Shown in pieces: positions 8,201 through 13,712 of a DNA stretch of 17,539 bases; positions within the stretch are counted from its first letter, which is position 1; each line of letters opens with the position of its first letter. Under the pieces are notes generated by a model, which searched no databases, was not told the DNA's origin, and saw only the letters and a program-made list of their open reading frames with translations. The translations under genes were made by a program, and so were the position numbers. The stretch covers positions 1 to 17,539 of the forward strand of contig CAIKYN010000251.1 of NCBI GenBank assembly GCA_903831635.1, read 5' to 3'. Source of the stretch: an uncultured Spartobacteria bacterium (GTDB lineage: Bacteria > Verrucomicrobiota > Verrucomicrobiia > Chthoniobacterales > UBA6821).

Positions 8201-8352
8201 GAATCATCGGAAATTATATTATTGCCAACGATATTGGTGTCTATGCGTGGGGAAATTGTGCCGGAACTGTTCTCTTGAACAATTTCGTCTATAACAATAC
8301 CAACAATCCTCAGGTCAATACCTCTGGATCATCCGGCATCATCATCAAGTAA
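5278..8352 (+). CDS. secreted parallel beta-helix protein with a large inserted domain
   Basis: A 1024-aa exported protein. The signal peptide is MNHILRFLALPSAVLAFASG...FAS, followed by TYSVTSLADSTNSGTLRWAI, the N-terminal cap seen in CSLREA-like beta-helix proteins. Residues about 60-181 are beta-helix coils with the usual IDATSAPGYTSNPVV, NFIGLNTDGS and LIGG motifs. The helix is then interrupted by residues 182-551 and resumes with GNVISGNGGNGINLNGSS. From there to the C-terminus are about 470 residues of NxISxNYIGTDxxG and GDGxxIxGS coils. There is no barrel, PEP-CTERM, LPXTG or other sorting signal; it ends SSGIIIK, so its final location (periplasm, surface, medium) is not shown. Beta-helix proteins of this kind often bind or cleave polysaccharides, but I see no catalytic signature. 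It follows the autotransporter by 91 nt on the same strand and may be co-expressed with it. The start is the only plausible ATG before the signal peptide. Confidence 0.85.
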   Translation: MNHILRFLALPSAVLAFASGTSFASTYSVTSLADSTNSGTLRWAINSANTAPLSDGVRTITFATNGTINLSSPLPVLYKPVTIDATSAPGYTSNPVVSINFNGKSGLTVATTAKGSSISGLSLVRASAAALTLQGLGIQVSGNFIGLNTDGSLAANNGDGISVLPGSTGNLIGGNTVSTGNQVWYATNFPVTVSGWQGLRNFATNSTQTNADWYMITGTSGNYGLLYTGPINGTGGISYLVSYPTNNINTTSIYSAGNVTKGSNTIILAGSYANTTNQIFSPGFTNYGWVWTGSTNDLQPANGNGPISTNGTFRTINYSTVKQGHPQYNFCHSVMGDLAVGNVCYPVKIGTNTRTLGPGVAYICDLTKQDLTVPSSFVTIPVKPLGAKSITAYGIWDNGNGTYTICGGYSTAPANNITNQLIPLTLGLGYLVDYTPRNGTFTNWKSFSYPSGVNVDVHFEGISSTEAGVYTLVSDLINGTNIFGATLSVNRNNDGTFSSGYWTPLTFPGVTNTGFVGADSVYGNQVVGIIAGTNNTASFGCYQMTINTGFNLGNVISGNGGNGINLNGSSSNTISQNYIGTDANGSTNAAYGNARNGILLGSGSSYNMIGGQFIDGNNPTGSAGSTTPVFQRPPLGNLISANHLNGVLIENGSQSNTLSGNYIGVDGSGTNALGNWFDGVDIENSSGNGLLGCAYYQNPFAYYNVISGNYGNGTRIHKSTNTTFQGNYAGIDALDTTNVSNGGDGLLVSGSSKYVQIGGVIPLGSVISGNRGNGTEITGTVSYATNFNTFGGVPSFKTYAVPNYGDGILITSTGGHNTVRTCVMSGNLGNGVEIGGDATGVLIEDTTAGTTTDINEPLPNQCNGIVISGSAHGNSIGGYNPSIEMSVHASGNVGYGIAVLDSAYSNSIVNTRVGVGLAPTEQQGILPPLPNQQGGIFLDQGTYATTIGGTNRIQANYLNNNGGDGLTIIGSAKNRIIGNYIIANDIGVYAWGNCAGTVLLNNFVYNNTNNPQVNTSGSSGIIIK
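5821..6930 (+). other. domain inserted in the beta-helix (residues 182-551), HAF/propeller-like
   Basis: Residues 182-551 lack the short NxISGN/IGG coil pattern found on both sides. They show instead longer beta-rich blocks with aromatic motifs: VSGWQGLRNFATN, WYMITGTSGNYGLLYTGP, HSVMGDLAVGNV, SITAYGIWDNGNGTYTICGG, LVDYTPRNGTFTNW, VHFEGISSTEAGVYTLVSD and SVYGNQVVGIIAG. Repeats of the type 'G-Y/L-L-Y/V-G-...-T/N' and 'YGIW..G..Y.I.GG' recall extracellular beta-propeller or HAF-like repeat families. The assignment is from memory of similar proteins and is not certain. The borders fall where IGGNTVSTGN is normally continued by VISGN. Confidence 0.55.
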
Positions 8353-8409
8353 CTGACAAAGAGGTCCTAGAAAGAGGGGATTGTCATCTTTCCCGTGCGT
8401 TTCACACCT

Positions 8410-8592
8410 ATGAGAAAACTCCTTCCGATCCTTGCCATTGCATCGATCGTCGGTTGTGCCGCACCTCCTCCGGTCCGTATTGCCAGTTCCATTCTTAGCC
8501 GCACTGTTTTGAAGAAAGCCAAGGAGGATTATCAGCAAGCCCACCCCAAGGCCTCTCCAACTCCCACTCCTAGTCCGACCCCTGCTCAGTAG
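8410..8592 (+). CDS. small lipoprotein with a Pro/Thr/Ser-rich tail
   Basis: A 60-aa lipoprotein: MRKLLPILAIASIVGC gives a basic n-region, a hydrophobic stretch and a lipobox (IVGC) with Cys at residue 16. The mature part is about 45 residues: APPPVR, a short basic helix (SRTVLKKAKEDYQQA) and a low-complexity tail with PTPTPSPTP. A GTG at 8395 would add five residues, but the ATG gives the better signal peptide. It lies 57 nt behind the beta-helix gene and 24 nt before the next small exported protein. No function is recognisable; small lipoproteins with such tails may span to the peptidoglycan. Confidence 0.75.
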   Translation: MRKLLPILAIASIVGCAAPPPVRIASSILSRTVLKKAKEDYQQAHPKASPTPTPSPTPAQ

Positions 8593-8616
8593 AGCTAAAC
8601 AGAGTCTCTCCAGCGC

Positions 8617-9009
8617 GTGCATTCCCCAAATCTCAAGATTTCCATCCATCCTTGGATCGGATCGCTGCTGCTGGTGCTTCTTTTAAGTTTTCAGGGACCT
8701 CAACTTCAGGCCCAGACGCAATCACCAGAGCAGACTCTCGCGGCGATGGAGAAGTGCCGAGAGCAGGTAATCAGTCAGCTCTCTTTCAGTGATAAGATGA
8801 AGATGAGGGCTGCAATGGGCGCAATTCAGAGCAATCCTCAATTTATGGCAGCTAACAAAGCGGTGATAGATGCACCGACACTGGAGGCCCAGATTGCAGC
8901 CAGAAAGGCCTTAGCTAATGTGAAACTTGATCTGATCGAGCAACAGGATCCCTCTCTCAAGCCCGTCGTGGAGAAAATCCGCTCAGCTCAGGCGGCAGTG
9001 CTAAGGTAA
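8617..9009 (+). CDS. small exported protein of unknown function
   Basis: A 130-aa protein starting at a GTG. Residues 1-33 form a signal peptide (IHPWIGSLLLVLLLSFQG...LQAQ). The mature part of about 97 residues is predicted by eye to be almost wholly helical: EQTLAAMEKCREQVISQL, a segment with alternating Met (SDKMKMRAAMG), and a charged C-terminal helix ending EKIRSAQAAVLR. It has one Cys. I do not recognise a family. The GTG is chosen because no ATG lies before the hydrophobic stretch. It follows the lipoprotein gene by 24 nt and meets the next gene tail to tail with a 7-nt gap, with no strong terminator between them. Confidence 0.7.
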   Translation: MHSPNLKISIHPWIGSLLLVLLLSFQGPQLQAQTQSPEQTLAAMEKCREQVISQLSFSDKMKMRAAMGAIQSNPQFMAANKAVIDAPTLEAQIAARKALANVKLDLIEQQDPSLKPVVEKIRSAQAAVLR

Positions 9010-9016
9010 GAGTGGC

Positions 9017-9565
9017 TTATCTCCGACTCCAAGAGGCTGAGCCGCCGCGAAATCCGGTGGCGCTACCGCTGCCATGACTCCAGGAAGCTGTGCCTCCGCG
9101 ATATCCGGTGGCGCTACCTGAACCATCGCTCCAGGAGGCGGATCCACCGCGAGCTCCGTAGGCACTACCTGAGCCGTCACTCCACGAGGCAGTGCCTCCA
9201 TGGGCACCATAAGCTGCTCCGGTGCCGTCATAGGAGTATCCGTAGCCGCCGCGATTGTTGGCGTAATAAGCACCGCTATTATAAGGGCCCCGATAGGCTG
9301 CACCTGAACCATAAGCTGAGTTATAATGGTAAGCCGTTCCTGCTGCTCCGTAGTAGGTGGCACTCACGCTCCGATAGTAGGGGCTGGCATAATAGGCTGC
9401 TGGATAGGAGTAATAGACGCCTCCGTAATAGGCAGGTCCAATCCACCCGTAGCCTGGAGTAGGAGATCCAGCATAGCCCGGGGCATAGACTCCGCTACAT
9501 GCGGTGAGGGCCAAAGCGGTGGCACCCAATAAGGAAAAAAGTAGGATATTCAGAAGTTTTTTCAT
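9017..9565 (-). CDS. Tyr/Gly/Ser-rich lipoprotein with 17-residue tandem repeats
   Basis: A 182-aa protein. MKKLLNILLFSLLGATALALTAC is a lipoprotein signal with lipobox LTAC (Cys 23). The mature region falls in two low-complexity parts. The first (about 25-110) is very rich in Tyr, Gly, Ala and Ser (GPAYYGGVYYSYPAAYYASP). The second (about 118-182) is a tandem repeat of 17 residues, of the type GGSASWSDGSGSATGYR, in three to four copies and ending in GGSASWSRR. No catalytic motif is visible; a structural or surface-coating role is an inference. It starts 30 nt after the stop of the DUF2092-type gene on the same strand, so the two are probably co-transcribed. Confidence 0.8.
   Translation of the reverse strand: MKKLLNILLFSLLGATALALTACSGVYAPGYAGSPTPGYGWIGPAYYGGVYYSYPAAYYASPYYRSVSATYYGAAGTAYHYNSAYGSGAAYRGPYNSGAYYANNRGGYGYSYDGTGAAYGAHGGTASWSDGSGSAYGARGGSASWSDGSGSATGYRGGTASWSHGSGSATGFRGGSASWSRR
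9045..9197 (-). repeat. three tandem 51-bp repeats inside the Tyr/Gly/Ser-rich lipoprotein gene
   Basis: On the plus strand the units begin with CCGCGA at 9045, 9096 and 9147, exactly 51 bp apart, and share cores such as TCCGGTGGCGCTACC. Further, more diverged copies flank them. The period is a multiple of three (17 codons), so unit gain or loss would keep the frame. The copies differ at both synonymous and replacement sites. Confidence 0.8.
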
Positions 9566-9595
9566 CGTGAGGGTCTGGTGAAGATTAAAATCCTA

Positions 9596-10372
9596 TCAGT
9601 GGCTATTACCCTGAGTTGCTTGTTGCCGGACGTCTTTTAGCACGGCCTTGAAGGGAATCTCCTGAAAAGCCTTGGGTTGTTTGAAGGTGAAGAGCGAGTT
9701 GCGGAGCCATGGATGCAGGTTCCACCCCGAAAGATCGATGAACTTGCGAGGACGGTTCGGCTTATCAGTGAAGGTGGCGGCTAGGCGATAGGGGAGTGCG
9801 ACTGGTCCGGAAGCAATCCAGAGTTCCCAATTCACACCGGGTGATCGGAAGGCGAGGTGATCGCAGGGGACACCGTTCACAAAAGTGGGGCCGATAATGA
9901 CGGCACTTTGGAGATTTCGTGTCAGATGCTCGTAGGAATTGCTAAAGAGGAGGGGAGCGATATGAAAGTGAATGCCGGTTTCCTTGCGGATACCCGCGAG
10001 CATTTCGTCGATAGTATCCGGGGCCTTTGTTGTCGAGTAGACCTTCTGACGCGGTGCTGCGGCAGTGACAGAGCCTCCATCATAGAAAAAATCAAAGGCA
10101 TGGGCGTCCCCCACATACAGTGCCCGGATTTTGTTCGGGCGCTGGACGGCAACAAAACCCTTGGAAACTATGGTGATGAACTGACCGGTCGAGCATGGCA
10201 TCTCGAGGATGCTGTCGGTATGGAAGGTGAAACTCTTTGCTTGCGAGAGCGTTTCGCTCATCCGCTTGAGAAGGGCCACGGCATTGGGATCGATGCGGGT
10301 CGTCTCGGAATGGAGAGCAGGTGCCGATGTGAGAAGAAGAACGCTCAGGGAGAGAAAGAGAATTTTTTTCAT
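9596..10372 (-). CDS. DUF2092-family predicted periplasmic protein
   Basis: A 258-aa exported protein. Signal peptide MKKILFLSLSVLLLTSAPALHS is followed by RIDPNAVALLKRMSETLSQA, which matches the start of the DUF2092 family. Further family-like features follow: a RPNKIRALYVGDAHAFDFFYDG segment (near residues 80-101), APDTIDEML, then a VNGVPCDHLAFRSPGVNWELWI block and a C-terminal WNLHP...FTFKQPKAFQEI. Length and motif order fit the family, which probably has a LolA/LppX-like half-barrel fold that holds a hydrophobic ligand; the ligand is not known. A TTG two codons upstream (10378) is possible, but the ATG at 10372 gives a normal signal peptide. It is the first gene of a two-gene minus-strand unit with the Tyr/Gly/Ser-rich lipoprotein. 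Confidence 0.85.
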   Translation of the reverse strand: MKKILFLSLSVLLLTSAPALHSETTRIDPNAVALLKRMSETLSQAKSFTFHTDSILEMPCSTGQFITIVSKGFVAVQRPNKIRALYVGDAHAFDFFYDGGSVTAAAPRQKVYSTTKAPDTIDEMLAGIRKETGIHFHIAPLLFSNSYEHLTRNLQSAVIIGPTFVNGVPCDHLAFRSPGVNWELWIASGPVALPYRLAATFTDKPNRPRKFIDLSGWNLHPWLRNSLFTFKQPKAFQEIPFKAVLKDVRQQATQGNSH

Positions 10373-10551
10373 GATCAATCAAGTGGAATTGTCATGCTTG
10401 GTGGGAAAACTACGAGTTTAAAAGACTATATTGGGAAACAAATCAAAGAGGACATGCTCATAGTCACAATTTCGTCCATGTCGGACGGGTTCCTGATAAT
10501 GGTTGGAATGACTGGTAGTTATTCTGGAAAAAAGATATTCCTACAATCCAG
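10373..10551. promoter_or_regulatory. divergent intergenic region with an inverted repeat
   Basis: 179 bp separate two divergently read genes, so promoters for both must lie here unless transcription starts further away. CGTCC (10473-10477) and GGACG (10483-10487) form an inverted repeat around the 5-bp centre ATGTC, a possible operator. I found no convincing -35/-10 pair on either strand; TACAAT at 10542-10547 is too close to the ATG at 10552 to be its -10 box. Confidence 0.3.
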
Positions 10552-11487
10552 ATGCTGAATTTTAAGATTCCCTGTATTTTGCAGATTTCACTCGTAGTGA
10601 TTGTTGCATTTCTAAGCGGTTGTGCGGTTGCTAACCACGCTATTCAGACTGATTTTACGGCATTCAATTCTGTGGTTCAGTACAATCAATCACAGCAGAT
10701 GCTACTCAATATTGTGCGTATTCATTTCCGGGAGTCGCCCGAGTTCCTCCAGGCGGCCTCTCTCTCGGCTTCTTACGAGAGCACCTCTGTTTCCGGTGCT
10801 GGAATCACAGGGTGGGGGGCTCCCACCTATCCTACTGGAGGGGCTGCAAACATCAGCTACACCTTCGCCACAAAACCAACGATTACTTACACGCCGATCG
10901 ACGGTAAGAACTTTGTCCAGCAGTTCCTCTATAAGATCACTCCCGATACCTGCTCCATGCTCATTGATGCTGGATGGCCAGTCAAAAAAATCGGGGATTT
11001 GCTTATCGATCGAGTGGACTTGAAAAACGGAGTGGCCGTCGTTAACAAACCAACCTCACCGACTTATCCTAAGTTCAAAGAGTGGATCAAAGCCATTCAG
11101 GAGGCTCAATCAAAGGATCAGTTGGAAATTCGTTCTTCAAGCAACGGCATTGTGATTCACACGCCCTTGGAGGATCGTCCTGTTGAGGCTCTTCATTTCC
11201 GCTCATTGGCCGACGTGATGTTCGTGGCGGCGAAAAATGTCGAAACACCGTCAAGTCAGAAGTATTTTGCCAGAGATACTGATGACGGAACTGGCGAAAT
11301 TTTCATTCATTCGTCAAGAATCCCCCCTTTTAATGCGATGATTTCAGTTTGGTACAGGGGGCACTTCTACAGCATCAGTAACAACGATTTGAAGTCGAAG
11401 GACACCTTTGCGCTGCTAATGCAACTCTACCGTTTGCAGGCAGCACCTGCAGGCGGAACTCCGGTTCTGACTATCCCTGTCAAGTGA
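10552..11487 (+). CDS. outer-envelope lipoprotein of uncharacterised family
   Basis: A 311-aa lipoprotein. The signal is LQISLVVIVAFLSGC with lipobox LSGC (Cys 24). The mature part begins AVANHAIQTDFTAFNSVVQY, then has SQQMLLNIVRIHFRESPEFL. This resembles a widespread but functionally unassigned lipoprotein family with a 'LLNIVRxRYRDxPxFL' core. Next come a Gly/Ser/Thr-rich stretch, a TYTPIDGKNFVQQFLYKITP block (about 110-130), a GWPVKKIGDLLIDRV helix, and a C-terminal part with FRSLADVMFVAAKNVETP and VWYRGHFYSISNNDLKSKDTF. The family idea comes from memory of these motifs. It is followed after 55 nt by a membrane-protein gene on the same strand, which suggests an operon. Confidence 0.75.
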   Translation: MLNFKIPCILQISLVVIVAFLSGCAVANHAIQTDFTAFNSVVQYNQSQQMLLNIVRIHFRESPEFLQAASLSASYESTSVSGAGITGWGAPTYPTGGAANISYTFATKPTITYTPIDGKNFVQQFLYKITPDTCSMLIDAGWPVKKIGDLLIDRVDLKNGVAVVNKPTSPTYPKFKEWIKAIQEAQSKDQLEIRSSSNGIVIHTPLEDRPVEALHFRSLADVMFVAAKNVETPSSQKYFARDTDDGTGEIFIHSSRIPPFNAMISVWYRGHFYSISNNDLKSKDTFALLMQLYRLQAAPAGGTPVLTIPVK

Positions 11488-11542
11488 TGAGGCGAGAATT
11501 CTAACTCCTTGCTTCCAGAGTATTTATCTTCATGATCTTGAA

Positions 11543-12346
11543 ATGAATTATCAACTGATTTCAAACCACATCTGGTTGGTAAAATACATTCCTGGATTCT
11601 TTTTGTTTGCGATTGCTCTTTTTTTGCTGATTGGTTGGGCTTTTGGAAAGTATCGGGTCAAGAGGTCGGAATCTGTCACGATCCGGGATTCCTTGGTCAC
11701 TGCTATTTTCGGCCTCTCCGCGCTGGTTCTTGGATTTACCTTCTCCAGCGCTAATCAGCATTTTAATGATCGATTGGCTGGTATCCGAACCCAAGCACTT
11801 ATCCTTGAGAATACTGATGATTCTTGTCGTTATTTGGCTGCGGCAGACAAAATTGCTGTTAAAAAACTTTTGAAGGTCCTTTTGGAGAAGCGTTTGGCGC
11901 TCTACCAAAACATCAAGAGTCTCGGTCAATTTGATGACAGGATTGCAGACTTTCGAAGGAAACTGATTGAGTTCAATGAATTCATGACACTGGCCATAGC
12001 GCGTGCACCCTCGGAAAATAAGGAGTGTGCTGGTAAGATTCTCTCCCTGCACTCGGGGCAATTGTCGGATGCTTTCAAAGCGGAATTGCTTAATGCCAAA
12101 AATCACCCCCCGGCGATCATCGAAGGGTTTTTGTTAATTCTGCTAACCACGGGAGCACTGTTAAGCGGCTATGCCATGGCGGTCAAAAAGGAGGATGATT
12201 GGTTCCTTGCGGCGATCTACCTTGCATTGATTGGCTTCACTTTGGTGGTCATCTTTTCCTTGGAGATTCCTTATCAATTGATGAATCAAGGGTTGATTAA
12301 CCATGAGCTTCTTGAGGTACAAAAGCTGATGGGATCACCATCATGA
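11543..12346 (+). CDS. four-helix inner-membrane protein, DUF4239/bestrophin-like
   Basis: A 267-aa membrane protein. TM1 is about residues 15-34 (YIPGFFLFAIALFLLIGWAF) and TM2 about 47-67 (VTAIFGLSALVLGFTFSSA). After a helical soluble segment of about 120 residues follow TM3 (IEGFLLILLTTGALLSGYAM, about 194-213) and TM4 (FLAAIYLALIGFTLVVIFSL, about 220-239). The layout (two N-terminal helices, long cytoplasmic or periplasmic middle, two C-terminal helices) and the LVLGFTFSSANQHFNDRLAG motif fit the DUF4239 group, which has been compared with bestrophin-like channels. The activity is unknown. The DUF assignment rests on topology and one motif, so I hold it with moderate confidence. Confidence 0.75.
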   Translation: MNYQLISNHIWLVKYIPGFFLFAIALFLLIGWAFGKYRVKRSESVTIRDSLVTAIFGLSALVLGFTFSSANQHFNDRLAGIRTQALILENTDDSCRYLAAADKIAVKKLLKVLLEKRLALYQNIKSLGQFDDRIADFRRKLIEFNEFMTLAIARAPSENKECAGKILSLHSGQLSDAFKAELLNAKNHPPAIIEGFLLILLTTGALLSGYAMAVKKEDDWFLAAIYLALIGFTLVVIFSLEIPYQLMNQGLINHELLEVQKLMGSPS

Positions 12347-12412
12347 GCTCGTATCCCTTAAGTAAGAGCGTACTAGTCAATCCGGACGGTCTCTGTTACT
12401 TCATTCTGCGTG

Positions 12413-13672
12413 ATGATTCCTTTTCCACGCGTTGCCACTATTTTCTCATGTCTGGCTTTAGCCGTCGTCCTGCTCTCCTCCTGTAAAAAGGAGACTCCTG
12501 AAGCCGGTCCGCGGCCTCCGGTTCCTGTAACGCTCGGAACGGTCATCCAGAAGGATATGCCGAATCACAAGGAGTGGATCGGCAATTTACAGGGTACGGT
12601 GACTGCCTTGGTAAAGCCGAATGTCGCCGGTAATATCATCCAGCGGTACTACACGGAGGGAAGCGTGGTGAAACAGGGTGAACCGCTCTTTCAGATTGAT
12701 CCCGCTCCCTTTCAGGCCACCCTGGATCAAGCTAAGGCCAATCTCTCCACAGCCATCGCGCAGGAAACCAAGGTCCAACAGGACTTTGTTCGTGCTCAGA
12801 ACCTCCTTGCCGGTAAGGTGATCAGTGTTCAGGAATTCCAAAACCAGCAGCAGAATTATCAAGCCACGGTGAGTGAGGTTGCGGCGAAGCAGGCTGCTGT
12901 TCAGTCGGCTCAGGTGAATCTCGATTTCACAAAAGTCGTGGCCCCGATTGACGGCATGGCTGGACTTGCTAATTACGAGGTCGGCACCTACGTCAGTTCC
13001 TCCTCCCCTCAGCCACTCACCACCATCGTCGCCATCGATCCGATTAAGGTGGTGTTTCAGGTTGGTCAGGATGATTACCTCAGCTTTATCAGTCAGAGCC
13101 TCAAGGATCCATCCATGGCATCCGAGTACAAGAAACAGGATGAGAGTTCCGGGATGCGAATGCTGCTCTCCGATGGCATGACTTACCCTCAAAAGGGTGT
13201 CTTCCGAGCCGCCAACAACCAGATTAGTACGCAGACCGGTTCCATCACGGTGGAGGGGACCTTCCCCAATCCCGGTTCATTACTCCGACCAGGTCTCTTT
13301 GCGCGGGTTCAAGCAACCGTTGGGGTTCAGCAGAATGCGCTGGTTGTCCCGCTTGCCGCGGTCATCACAATTCAGAACCTGCATCAACTTGCAGTGGTTG
13401 GGGCGGACAACAAGGTTTCTATCAGGAACGTGAATTTAGGGATGATGACCCGTGACGAGGCTGTAGTTCTGTCTGGTGTCGATGCCGGGGAGAAGATTGT
13501 CGTTCAAGGAACCCAGAAGGTGGTCGATGGTTGTACTGTGATGCCATTGACCTCACCCACCGCGTCACCTACTCCCATGGCCTCCTCGGCCAGTGAAAAT
13601 GGCGCGATCCGGTCCATTCCTGCTTCGACTCCTTCTCCCAGCTCCGCTGCTGCTTCGAAGTCCGCCAAGTAA
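12413..13672 (+). CDS. RND efflux periplasmic adaptor (membrane fusion protein), lipoprotein
   Basis: A 419-aa adaptor of the AcrA/MexA type, which joins an RND pump to an outer-membrane channel. The lipoprotein signal ends in LLSSC (Cys 24), so it is anchored in the inner membrane. The first half of the lipoyl-like domain is VKPNVAGNIIQRYYTEGSVV...GEPLFQIDP; the coiled-coil hairpin spans about residues 100-175 (LDQAKANLSTAIAQ to AAVQSAQVNLDFTKV). The second lipoyl half is VAPIDGMAGLANYEVGTYV. Beta-barrel and membrane-proximal domains follow, up to KVVDGCTVMPL. After that comes an unusual Pro/Ser/Thr/Ala-rich tail of about 40 residues (TSPTASPTPMASSAS...). A GTG one codon upstream (12410) is possible; the ATG is preferred. 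The pump gene follows after 40 nt. Confidence 0.93.
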   Translation: MIPFPRVATIFSCLALAVVLLSSCKKETPEAGPRPPVPVTLGTVIQKDMPNHKEWIGNLQGTVTALVKPNVAGNIIQRYYTEGSVVKQGEPLFQIDPAPFQATLDQAKANLSTAIAQETKVQQDFVRAQNLLAGKVISVQEFQNQQQNYQATVSEVAAKQAAVQSAQVNLDFTKVVAPIDGMAGLANYEVGTYVSSSSPQPLTTIVAIDPIKVVFQVGQDDYLSFISQSLKDPSMASEYKKQDESSGMRMLLSDGMTYPQKGVFRAANNQISTQTGSITVEGTFPNPGSLLRPGLFARVQATVGVQQNALVVPLAAVITIQNLHQLAVVGADNKVSIRNVNLGMMTRDEAVVLSGVDAGEKIVVQGTQKVVDGCTVMPLTSPTASPTPMASSASENGAIRSIPASTPSPSSAAASKSAK

Positions 13673-13712
13673 GCGAAGCTTCCTAGTCTCCTAACCCAGC
13701 GAAGAAAGCATC

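Noticed and set aside
8329..8649. Minus-strand open frame of 106 aa
   Set aside because: Antisense to the end of the beta-helix gene and the small lipoprotein; Arg/Gly-rich with no motif, while the plus strand has clear signal peptides.
9001..9363. Minus-strand open frame of 120 aa overlapping the Tyr/Gly/Ser-rich lipoprotein
   Set aside because: It is the alternative frame of the 51-bp repeats, which keep any frame open because the period is a multiple of three. The other frame has a lipoprotein signal.
9857..10558. Plus-strand open frame of 233 aa
   Set aside because: Antisense to the DUF2092-type gene, whose signal peptide and family motifs are clear; the plus-strand product shows none.
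11561..12106. Minus-strand open frame of 181 aa
   Set aside because: Antisense to the four-helix membrane protein; no hydrophobic or domain pattern of its own.
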